Positions 55,809-64,000 of a stretch of 64,000 nt of DNA are shown one piece after another. The notes beneath the pieces are model-generated. The model saw only the letters and a program-made list of their open reading frames with translations. It was not told the origin of the DNA and searched no databases. Position numbers and translations under genes: made by a program. Source of the DNA: an uncultured Prevotellaceae bacterium (GTDB lineage: Bacteria > Bacteroidota > Bacteroidia > Bacteroidales > Muribaculaceae); assembly GCA_947302275.1 (NCBI GenBank), contig CAMYUW010000001.1, positions 104,084 to 168,083 on the forward strand. The letters are read 5' to 3'. How positions within the stretch are numbered: the first letter of the stretch is position 1; every line of letters starts with the position of its first letter.

Positions 55809-57707
55809 TTAGTATTGAAGTCCGCCAGGCTTGTAAGGCCGGAATCTTAACCACGAGTCGATGGCGAGCGACTTGTCGGGCATCGTGCCCTTTGCAGCCT
55901 CCCGTTCACGCATGACCAATAACCCGATGGCACGTGTCATGAGGATGTCGTCATGCTTACCGGGTCGAGCAGCATAGCGGCCATTGATCTCCTCATAATC
56001 ACGCATCTCGTTCACGGCATCGATGTCACGTTCGATAAAGGAGCCTTCGCGCAGAGCTGCAATCAGAGCCGTGATGGCCTCAGGCTTGGTCTTGGGATTG
56101 GTATGGAAACCCAGTTTTCCGCCCTCGCGCCGATAGATATGATCATAGACCTCGCGCAATGACTTCAGGATATAGTCACTCTCGCCTACCCTCGCCGCTT
56201 CGTTGGTGAGCGTGTTGCTCTCAATCACCAATTCAGCATTGTTATAGAGCACGGCCAACTTCATCGATTTCCATCCCAACGTGTCATGGTCGATGTGACC
56301 GCGCCATTGTGCGACAATGGCAGCTTTGCGGGACGGTGACTTCAGGCGCCACACGGCAATCACCGAATAGTCACTGCCGTTCGCTCGTCCACCCACATCC
56401 ACCACTACCAGATACTCGGACTTGACCGCCCCGTTGGTATCGGGCATTTCCCACACCTTAAGCTTGCCATGGCTCTCCTTGACCAAATGGGCCCCAACCT
56501 TAGCCTGATGGCCACTCGGTGCCGAAGATTCGATATCGCCCACGAGCAGTGGCGCCAAGTGGCATCCTTTTTCCAACTCATCCAGTTGCTCACGATCAAA
56601 CGGATTGTTGCCCGTTGTCGAAAACGCTTCGCTATCGTTGCCAGGAAACTCGCTCATCATCAATTCGTGGGTGCGGTATTCCTTACGCTTGTGGTGATAC
56701 CAGTTAATCTGCTCCAGTGTACAACCATTCTGCCACAGCATGTGCTCATATTCGTCCATCGCGTCCCACAGGGCCGTGGCATCATCAACCTCTTTAGAAT
56801 ATGTGCTGATTTCATGCCAGGGCACAAAGACCGGCCGCTTGTCGCTGAGGCCCTGTTGCGACCGCCGCCACTCATCATGGAAGAAATCACCCACACCGTT
56901 GGCTGTTGACTCCAGCACAATGATCGAGTCGGCCTTGAGAGTGATGCTGCCACACACGCTGCGCACCACATCGTCGGGACTATGCATCGGGCTCGCCTGC
57001 CAGAAAGCGACTTCACTCAAGTGGGCCATCGAGATGTCATACCCTCGGGCGGCATCCTCACTGCGTGAACTCCCCGTGAGCACCAGACATTCACGCTGCT
57101 GAATCTGCTGAACATTGGGTTGCCCCTCCAACTTGGTAAACTTCGGGCGGTCACTTTCATCGTCAAGCAATTCACGTGGATAGTTCTGCAGCAACAGATT
57201 ATACATCCGTTTGATGTTCTTGCTCGTGAGGTGTTGGTGTCCCACAATCAGGCTGTTCCAACCCTTGTGTCTCACCAGCTGCATCCATGCCATGTACATT
57301 TGAACCAGCGTGGAGCCGCCCCATTGACGAGCCTTGAGCAGAATCACCCTCACAGGCAAATTAGCCATCCGCTGCTCCTCCATCACTGCCAACAGGCGCC
57401 GTTGTGGACGATTCAGCACCAGCGGCATATTGAGACAAGTTTGTTTATCCTTAATGGTAGCGCACCTCACGCACCAGAACTCAAAGTCCTCCTCGATGCG
57501 CGCCTTGTCACGTGCCAGCGGATCCAAGTCACGATAGTCTGGATGGGCCGCCAGCACAGCCTTGGGCACCCAGCACCCGCAGGCCTCCTCACGTTCGCCA
57601 CAGCATCCGATACCTGTGCACGGGTCGTAGGGCTCATCATTGAGCAGGGTCAAGCGTCGCTCGTTCTCGGTTACAATCTCCTCAATATTATATAATGTGG
57701 GATTCAT
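55809..57707 (-). CDS. terL: Phage terminase large subunit (head island 2)
   Basis: Walker A-like VILLKARQWGGSTLVQMYMAW, Walker B-like ISMAHLSEVAFW, SxxNG coupling region LESTANGVGDFFHDEW, nuclease motifs LVVVDVGGRANGSDYSVIAVW / LVIESNTLT / GKHDDILMTRAIGL; 632 aa. Confidence 0.88.
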   Translation of the reverse strand: MNPTLYNIEEIVTENERRLTLLNDEPYDPCTGIGCCGEREEACGCWVPKAVLAAHPDYRDLDPLARDKARIEEDFEFWCVRCATIKDKQTCLNMPLVLNRPQRRLLAVMEEQRMANLPVRVILLKARQWGGSTLVQMYMAWMQLVRHKGWNSLIVGHQHLTSKNIKRMYNLLLQNYPRELLDDESDRPKFTKLEGQPNVQQIQQRECLVLTGSSRSEDAARGYDISMAHLSEVAFWQASPMHSPDDVVRSVCGSITLKADSIIVLESTANGVGDFFHDEWRRSQQGLSDKRPVFVPWHEISTYSKEVDDATALWDAMDEYEHMLWQNGCTLEQINWYHHKRKEYRTHELMMSEFPGNDSEAFSTTGNNPFDREQLDELEKGCHLAPLLVGDIESSAPSGHQAKVGAHLVKESHGKLKVWEMPDTNGAVKSEYLVVVDVGGRANGSDYSVIAVWRLKSPSRKAAIVAQWRGHIDHDTLGWKSMKLAVLYNNAELVIESNTLTNEAARVGESDYILKSLREVYDHIYRREGGKLGFHTNPKTKPEAITALIAALREGSFIERDIDAVNEMRDYEEINGRYAARPGKHDDILMTRAIGLLVMREREAAKGTMPDKSLAIDSWLRFRPYKPGGLQY

Positions 57708-59715
57708 GACGGCCGAGTTTTTGGGTGAACAACAAGCAGGGCAATAGTAAAGTTCCGCTCACAGCCTCGCCAGTCGCCGTGAGCCGGAACGTGCGGGCAG
57801 GCAACACCATGGTTGCGCTCGCAAGAGGTTGGTCCACAGGTCCGTTCACCACCATGACACACACATCTTGATCCTGTGCCATGATTCCACGCTGGCCCGT
57901 CACCTTGAGTGTGAGACTCACGTCTTCGCCCCTGACCTGCCACACTACCCGCCTGATTCGGCTTCCCATCAGCCCGTCAAGTCCGACGGGATGACTACGC
58001 CAGGCGACGGGCATGGTCGCTACACATTCCTGTTCCAGATCGAGCACAACGCCCGCAGCAGTCACAGCCACGGCATGCAGGGCATCACTATAGAGCTGGT
58101 CGGCCTCGACCGTGCGCCTGCTCATCGCGCCACTGGGCATCACCACGACGGGGTCACCCTGTTCCGGCAACAGCCACAGCTCGTTATAGGCATTGCACCA
58201 AGCCAATTCCTTATAGTCCACATCACGCTCAACAACAGTCACTTGAGACCCGCTCAAGCGGCACAAGTGGCGATGGCGTGAGACAAACCAGATGTCACGG
58301 CCAGCCTCCACGGGTTCAACATCGGCCGCAGCAACCGTGCGGTCCACCAGACGCGCCTCGCCCAAGGTGCCGCCTGGTGTCTGCGGAATCGCATAGATAC
58401 CGTCATCGGTAAAGATATACACGGGGTAGCGGCCAAAACCGCCCGAGTACAACGGACGCGTCACCACCGTCAATGCCAGCGGCAAAGCTCCCAACACACT
58501 GCGCCGCTGGAACTCTACCATGGCATTTCCCGGAGCGCTCTCGATGACTTCGCCCCCAACTGTGCAGCAATATAGCCTGCCTCCAGCCGAAGTCGAGCAT
58601 TTAACGCCCTCCAGATGTAGCATCGAGCCCACCGACAGGCATTGGCCACGTGTCATCGTCACGGGTTGGAGCGGCGCCACAAAATCTTGGCCGCTGAGGT
58701 GACTTGCCGCCGGGGCACTGGCAATCAGTCGCCATGACGATGCAGCCAGTTGGGCTGCAATGGCGTCGGCACTACGGCGCGACAATCCCATTTCCAGCAG
58801 ATACTCGCGACCGCCCGACGTGCGTGTGAGGCAACGATAATCAAGGGAACGACTGGCCGACAGCAGCTGTGCCTCTTCGGTTACAAACACGTCGATAGCG
58901 GCCACAAGCGGCAGCCACTCGGCGGCCATGTCGCGAGTTACAGCAATATTCAGACCGTAGCTGACAAAGGGCAAGGTAGTCGCCTCGATGCCTGTGAAAC
59001 CGCCGTTGCCCGTAGTCACAGTTGCCATGATGCGCTGCACGTTGGCCAACGTCTCTTCACCGATGCGCTGCGGCTCACTCATCCACAAGTAGGTGCCGTC
59101 CTTGAGGCGCACCGCCCAACGCACCAGCATCGGTGCCGTGTGGCGGCCCTCCGCACGGCAGTCATCATTCAAGCTTCTCCAGGCTCCACGCAACGATTGG
59201 CCCAACGCTGCCTCATCGACAGCCGACAGCGGTGCACGCCACTGGCTGTAAGGCGCGGCAAAAGTGTAGGACTCGATGGCAGCGCTGGTGGTTGATGTGT
59301 TGGCGGTGAGTGTCAGTTGGGGAACCGCATCGGCGGGATCCAGCGTCACCCAGGTGATGCCATCCCACATCAGGTAGGTAAGCCCACAGTCGGCGACAAT
59401 CACGATGACCGGGCCTATAGCATGAGCTCCCCTGATCTGCCCCTCGATAACGGCGACCTCACGACCGTCAATCTTGACAACACCGGCACAACTGGTGACA
59501 TGGTGGCTGCCCGACATGAGCAACAGACGCTCCCCTGCCCCGATTTCGCCCGTGGCGGCGGGCATGCCTGTAACTTGCAGCGCCTCTTCGCGCTCACGCA
59601 CGTTCAGCGCCAGCGACGCTGTACCCGTTGGAGCGGCCTCGCCATTGTCCAGCGGCTGCATTCCACGGGGAATCACACGGGTTTGCATGATAGAATGTGT
59701 TTTTTTCATGATCAT
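57688..59715 (-). CDS. Large phage-like structural protein (possible tail-hub/stabilisation protein), overlaps terL by 20 nt
   Basis: 675 aa beta-rich repeats (GRLYCCTVGGEVIESAPGNAMVEFQ; VYIFTDDGIYAIPQTPGG; DIWFVSRHRHLCRLSG; NELWLLPEQGDPVVVM); overlap with terL implies operon. Function inferred from context and propeller-like repeats. Confidence 0.5.
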   Translation of the reverse strand: MIMKKTHSIMQTRVIPRGMQPLDNGEAAPTGTASLALNVREREEALQVTGMPAATGEIGAGERLLLMSGSHHVTSCAGVVKIDGREVAVIEGQIRGAHAIGPVIVIVADCGLTYLMWDGITWVTLDPADAVPQLTLTANTSTTSAAIESYTFAAPYSQWRAPLSAVDEAALGQSLRGAWRSLNDDCRAEGRHTAPMLVRWAVRLKDGTYLWMSEPQRIGEETLANVQRIMATVTTGNGGFTGIEATTLPFVSYGLNIAVTRDMAAEWLPLVAAIDVFVTEEAQLLSASRSLDYRCLTRTSGGREYLLEMGLSRRSADAIAAQLAASSWRLIASAPAASHLSGQDFVAPLQPVTMTRGQCLSVGSMLHLEGVKCSTSAGGRLYCCTVGGEVIESAPGNAMVEFQRRSVLGALPLALTVVTRPLYSGGFGRYPVYIFTDDGIYAIPQTPGGTLGEARLVDRTVAAADVEPVEAGRDIWFVSRHRHLCRLSGSQVTVVERDVDYKELAWCNAYNELWLLPEQGDPVVVMPSGAMSRRTVEADQLYSDALHAVAVTAAGVVLDLEQECVATMPVAWRSHPVGLDGLMGSRIRRVVWQVRGEDVSLTLKVTGQRGIMAQDQDVCVMVVNGPVDQPLASATMVLPARTFRLTATGEAVSGTLLLPCLLFTQKLGRHESHII

Positions 59716-59809
59716 TAAGTTTTTCTGGTGAATAATTCAGGTTATTATCTCAGCAAATAATTGCCCACAAAGTTAGCCACCAGATCCTTCAGCACACAAG
59801 GACAAAAAG

Positions 59810-59855
59810 CGCTGCGCGCCCGTGTCACCCATCATGGTGACAAGAGCGCGCAGTG
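59810..59855 (-). terminator. Intrinsic terminator downstream of the 59904-61175 gene
   Basis: Nested stem cactgcgcgc...tgtcacc/ggtgaca...gcgcgcag followed by T-run on - strand. Confidence 0.7.
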
Positions 59856-59903
59856 TTTAGCTCTTCCGGAATAGCCTGATGGCTACATTCCGTCAGTAAG
59901 GGA

Positions 59904-61175
59904 TCAATCGGGCCATGTGCCTCCCAACAGGAAGTCGATCAGCGTCGTAGCATCCGAAATGGAGACACCAGTATCCAAGTTGGTATCGGCATTGCCCACA
60001 TTGATCGAGTCCATATTTCCACTTAACAGAGCATCAATCAGGGTAGTAACGTCCGAAATCGACACAGTGCCGTCATCGTTCACATCGCCACGCAAGCCAG
60101 AAGGAACTACAAAGGTTGATCCATCGGTGTAATACAGCCTGTTGTCATACCAACCGTACCAGCGGCCGTCATTGTCGCTGGGTGTCGTCAATCCCCAAGT
60201 GATGACCTGGGGGGTAACAGTTCCCATGTTGCCTGGTGTCAGAGTGCCGCCGCTATAGGTCATGTTGTACCACACGCCGTCACCATTAGGATAGCTTGCA
60301 TCCTCCAAGTCGCGCAAGGGCTGGCCAGGATAGCTCATATTGCCCTCCTGATCCAGAACCATGTAGTTCTCGCCCCAGCCATAGCCGTAGAGGTTCATCA
60401 CATAGACCGTGTCACCACTCTGGCGGATATAGACATCCTGGATGCGGGTCTGGTCATTGGACTCATTCACATACTCATGCTTGCCGTTGGGCTTCATCAG
60501 TTTAGTGTCACGCAGCAGCGAAGTCGCTGAGCGAGTGGTGTCGGAATCCTCCTCTATGGAACCCTTGCCTACTATGTACGTCATCGTCACCCTCTCGATG
60601 TAGTAGGCAAAGCCATCAGCAATCTCGATCGAGCCATCAGGCAGGATAACGCCATGAACGTCAGCCAGGGGACCTTGATTCAGCAACCAAGCTTCATTGA
60701 CCACATAGTAATAATCGGTGGTTTTCTCTATTATCACATAACCATCGCCCTGTGTGGTCTCATCAGATACCAGGACGCTGCCAAAGGGCTCGTTGCCAAC
60801 TTCCAGAGTTACTGTGTTGGCACTATAGTCCACCTTGATGGGCTGCGGCACCTCATCCAGGATACCGCCTTCCAGAATCAGGTAATTGTCCTCGCCGGCA
60901 ACAGCGTTCGTCAGCCATCCACCAAAGCGGAAGGGGTCGGCTTCGGTCACCTGATAAGCACCGCCTGAACCTTCTTGCCAGTCATACATCTGCAGAAAAC
61001 AGATTCTGGCTCCCGGCATCTGACTATTGCTGATGCCCAACGACTGTCCACGACCTGGCAGCATCCGTTTTGTTACAGGATTTTTGAGACGAATGCCATG
61101 GTTCACCTCGGGCACGCCAGCCATCATGGTCAGGCCTGCACACAAAACACAAAAGAGTGCGATTATCTTTTTCAT
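59904..61175 (-). CDS. Secreted protein with C-terminal dockerin-like double repeat
   Basis: Signal peptide; C-terminus RGDVNDDGTVSISDVTTLIDALLSGNMDSINVGNADTNLDTGVSISDATTLIDFLLGGTWPD. Confidence 0.8.
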   Translation of the reverse strand: MKKIIALFCVLCAGLTMMAGVPEVNHGIRLKNPVTKRMLPGRGQSLGISNSQMPGARICFLQMYDWQEGSGGAYQVTEADPFRFGGWLTNAVAGEDNYLILEGGILDEVPQPIKVDYSANTVTLEVGNEPFGSVLVSDETTQGDGYVIIEKTTDYYYVVNEAWLLNQGPLADVHGVILPDGSIEIADGFAYYIERVTMTYIVGKGSIEEDSDTTRSATSLLRDTKLMKPNGKHEYVNESNDQTRIQDVYIRQSGDTVYVMNLYGYGWGENYMVLDQEGNMSYPGQPLRDLEDASYPNGDGVWYNMTYSGGTLTPGNMGTVTPQVITWGLTTPSDNDGRWYGWYDNRLYYTDGSTFVVPSGLRGDVNDDGTVSISDVTTLIDALLSGNMDSINVGNADTNLDTGVSISDATTLIDFLLGGTWPD

Positions 61176-61444
61176 ATAATTAAAGATGTGAAAATATTAT
61201 ATATTCAGTTTCTTGCTATCTCACTGTCAATCAATCACTTTATAACACCGCATGTCCAAAACCGGACCCTGTAATGGCGATTGCTGACTTTTCAAACTGC
61301 AAATATAATAAAAATTGTGCAAGTCCTGCACAAAACCCAAAATTTAATGCCAATTTTCTCACGTGGAAGGCCAAAGATACACTAAGGTGTTGCACAATTC
61401 GACACATACCAATAGCCTCTCCATGTTGTCACATGGGTGCAAAA

Positions 61445-61475
61445 ATGCGGGAACCCTTCTCAAGGATTCCCGCAT
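61445..61475 (-). terminator. Intrinsic terminator downstream of the 61513-62901 gene
   Basis: atgcgggaa / ttcccgcat with T-run on - strand. Confidence 0.75.
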
Positions 61476-61512
61476 CTAGTTTCTTGTGATTAATCAATCA
61501 CGAGCCTGGCAA

Positions 61513-62901
61513 TTACCATGTACCTCTTAACAGGAAGTCGATCAGAGAGGTAACGTCGTCGATGTTGTACTCACCGTCCTCGTTGCAGTCAGCACCCTCA
61601 CCGAAGTCGTCAAAGTTACCAGTCAACAGACCGTCAATCAAAGCGGTAACGTCGTCAATGTTTACAATGCCGTCATTGTTAACATCGCCACGAACGAAGT
61701 CGCCACCGGGGATGACGAACTTGTCACCATTCAGCCAGTACAACTTGTTGTTGTTGTAACCGTAGAACAGGTGATAACCATTGGAAGCAGCAGTGTAGTC
61801 CCAAGTGATCTCGTCGGGAGTAGCATCAGCCTCAAAGCCCCAGAGGAGCTCATCGATGTAACCGTCATCGGTAGTGGTATAGCCACCAACGCCATAGCAC
61901 AAGCCAAGGCCACCGCTGATCCAAGTGTCATCAATGTCCCAGATGGGGTTGAACAGATAGGTCATGCCATCGGTCTCGTCAACAGTTGCGCACTCATAGA
62001 CAGCCTTGCCCTGATTGTTGAGTACCAGGGGCACGTTAGGCATACCATAGTTCCACGGGTTACCAACGAATACGGTGTCAGCATCCTGGAACATGTAAAC
62101 ATCGCTGCTGGCAGCAGCACCGTCACGCTCCTGGATGTAATCCAGACGACCGTTAGCGGCAAGAATCTCAGTACCTACAAACACGTCCTCAATGATGATG
62201 GTGTCGGTGCTGGTCAGACGGTTGTTGCGATAGTTCCTCAGGATCTGATAACCACCGTAAACATAGTTGTCATCAAAGATGATAGAACCGTCGTTGTACA
62301 GCGTACCCATACAGTCTTGCTGCTCATCGTTCAGGTAGTAAGCCTCAGACATCAGAGCGATCCAGGTAATGGTATCGGTGCGGGTGCGGGCGGTACCGAT
62401 GGTGGAGTCGTTCTCCAGCAGGATACCCCAGCTCAGAGCAACCTCGCCAGTGTTGTAGTCGATGTCCAGGGGCAGGTAGTAGGTGCTACCATTAGCGTCC
62501 CAATAGAAACCAGCAAAATACAGACCCTCACTTACATCGGGATACCAGTAAGCGCCAGAACCAGCAAAGAAGGGATCAGCCTCCACATAGCCACTGTAGT
62601 CTGCATTGTAGTGGCACTTGTACAGGAAGCAAACATAAGGATTGTTGATGATCTCAGCATCAGACAAGCGGCGGGGAGCACGCTTGTTCACCAGATCCTT
62701 GCTCACGCGCTGAACGTTCTTCTTGGCACCAGCCATGAAGTCCTTGCTTACCATGCTGTGGGTCAACTCATTGGTCAACGTGTTAGCCTTCATCACCATC
62801 TGGCCGTTAACAGCCTTGGGGAGTTCAGCCTTGTTCATGTGAGGAGCTGCCATGGCGGTCATGCCAGCACATACAAACAAAAGTGCTAAAAATTTCTTCA
62901 T
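61513..62901 (-). CDS. Secreted protein with C-terminal dockerin-like double repeat, strongly biased codons
   Basis: Signal peptide; C-terminus RGDVNNDGIVNIDDVTALIDGLLTGNFDDFGEGADCNEDGEYNIDDVTSLIDFLLRGTW. Confidence 0.8.
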   Translation of the reverse strand: MKKFLALLFVCAGMTAMAAPHMNKAELPKAVNGQMVMKANTLTNELTHSMVSKDFMAGAKKNVQRVSKDLVNKRAPRRLSDAEIINNPYVCFLYKCHYNADYSGYVEADPFFAGSGAYWYPDVSEGLYFAGFYWDANGSTYYLPLDIDYNTGEVALSWGILLENDSTIGTARTRTDTITWIALMSEAYYLNDEQQDCMGTLYNDGSIIFDDNYVYGGYQILRNYRNNRLTSTDTIIIEDVFVGTEILAANGRLDYIQERDGAAASSDVYMFQDADTVFVGNPWNYGMPNVPLVLNNQGKAVYECATVDETDGMTYLFNPIWDIDDTWISGGLGLCYGVGGYTTTDDGYIDELLWGFEADATPDEITWDYTAASNGYHLFYGYNNNKLYWLNGDKFVIPGGDFVRGDVNNDGIVNIDDVTALIDGLLTGNFDDFGEGADCNEDGEYNIDDVTSLIDFLLRGTW

Positions 62902-63109
62902 AAATCTGTGATCTAATAAGAATGAATTAATAATTAAAGTTAATAAAATAATGTCTTTCTCTCAATAAACACCACTTTGAACAGTGCAGAGCATCCAACA
63001 CCCTACACTATTCCAAAATAGTGCCACAAATTTAACCCCATTTTTTCAACCCCGCAACATTTCATCATAAAAAAATAGCAAAATGGCTTTTTTAGGGTTT
63101 AGGCTCTAG

Positions 63110-63165
63110 TCACTAGTTTTAAGTTTTTAGATTTTAGTACTATTGCTAACGCCTGGTAACTACTG
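63110..63165 (+). repeat. Intergenic repeat family A, partial diverged copy
   Basis: agttttaagtttttagattttagtactattgctaacgcctggtaac. Confidence 0.5.
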
Positions 63166-63191
63166 TCTAGTGAATAGAGACCACATGACAT

Positions 63192-63752
63192 CTAGAGGCT
63201 AAATAACATTCCACTGGCGACGGCATCCGCCTGATCACGTCCCAGGCTCTGAGCTACCAGGGTCAAGGCGAAGGGTGCAGCTGCAGCCGGGCCATTCCCC
63301 GTCACCACATTCCTATCGACGGCGACAGCGCCATCACACCAATTGACGCCCTCGACATCGGCCTCCATGCCGGGATAGCACACCGCATTGCGGCCTGCCA
63401 GGATACCCAGCGGGGCCAGCACCACTGCCGGCGATGCACAGATGGCAGCCACCTTGCCGCCACGTTCATCCTGCGCCATCAGTTCATCACACAGCGCCTC
63501 GTGGGCAGCCAGATTGGGAGCACCGGGCACTCCACCAGGCAGCACCAGCCACTCGGCATCGCTGTAGTCGTTGTCACCGTAGAGGCTATCGGCCAACACA
63601 GTCACGCCATGGGCACCGGTCACCTCCAGTCCAGGGTTAATCGACACCGTAGTCACGGGCATACCCGCACGGCGCATCACGTCAATACTTGTCAAGGCCT
63701 CGACTTCCTCAAAGCCGTCAGCCAGTAAAATGAAACTCGTCTTCATTGTCAT
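63192..63752 (-). CDS. DJ-1/PfpI family protein
   Basis: SFILLADGFEEVEALTSIDVMRRAGMPVTTVSI, GKVAAICASPAVVLAPLGILAGRNAVCYPG (nucleophilic Cys in AAICASP). Confidence 0.95.
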   Translation of the reverse strand: MTMKTSFILLADGFEEVEALTSIDVMRRAGMPVTTVSINPGLEVTGAHGVTVLADSLYGDNDYSDAEWLVLPGGVPGAPNLAAHEALCDELMAQDERGGKVAAICASPAVVLAPLGILAGRNAVCYPGMEADVEGVNWCDGAVAVDRNVVTGNGPAAAAPFALTLVAQSLGRDQADAVASGMLFSL

Positions 63753-63920
63753 TATATATAATAATTAATGTGTACCACCCACTATGGTCGGATAGACACC
63801 GATCATAGTTTCAGACATCAAAGATAGCTATTCCAGACGCGAAAAACAGGGATTTTTGAAAAAAAACATCTTTTTTTGAAAAAAAAACGCGATTTTATTT
63901 GGTGGTTCAAAAAAAAGCAG

Positions 63921-63928
63921 TACCTTTG
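63921..63928 (+). promoter_or_regulatory. -7 box TACCTTTG upstream of tRNA-Val
   Basis: TAnnTTTG, 22 nt before tRNA 5' end. Confidence 0.65.
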
Positions 63929-63949
63929 CATCGCTTTTGACAGCGACAT

Positions 63950-64000
63950 GGGCAGTTAGCGCAGTTGGTTCAGAGCATCTGCCTTACAAGCAGAGGGTCG
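63950..64000 (+). tRNA. tRNA-Val (anticodon TAC), 3' truncated by window end
   Basis: gggcagttagcgcagttggttcagagcatctgccttacaagcagagggtcg: D-arm and anticodon arm ctgcCTTACAAgcag. Confidence 0.88.

Overview
This 64 kb window is a Bacteroidales chromosome segment, probably Prevotella/Muribaculaceae-like. Supporting signs are SusC/SusD, PorQ/T9SS-type C-termini, a TPR hybrid two-component system, TAnnTTTG -7 boxes and PCMD, DUF4199, DUF6452 and DUF6048-type proteins. It opens inside a UDP-glucose 6-dehydrogenase gene and ends inside a tRNA-Val. Most content is housekeeping or cell-envelope genes plus a four-gene GH18 PUL (SusC-SusD-GH18-DUF1735/LamG) near manA. Two tRNAs (Ser-GCU; Val-UAC, partial), many intrinsic terminators and at least two intergenic repeat families are visible. 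The most unusual content is a set of tailed-phage head genes without any other recognisable phage functions, split into two islands about 25 kb apart and embedded among ordinary chromosomal genes. Island 1 (27.3-30.7 kb, + strand) has a portal-like gene, a small scaffold-like ORF and a major-capsid-like gene with an N-terminal TM/lipobox. Island 2 (55.8-59.7 kb, - strand) has a large structural protein overlapping an apparently intact large terminase. No integrase, repressor, lysis, replication or tail-fibre gene was seen. This is a candidate domesticated phage head-packaging system (GTA-like or other) that needs homology searches and genome-wide context. A second theme is a set of secreted proteins ending in either dockerin-like double EF-hand domains (five proteins) or a shared 'YYNxAG...GVNIxVTTYxDGTTxxxKVxK' tail (three proteins). 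All calls were made by eye from the translations; no database search was run.
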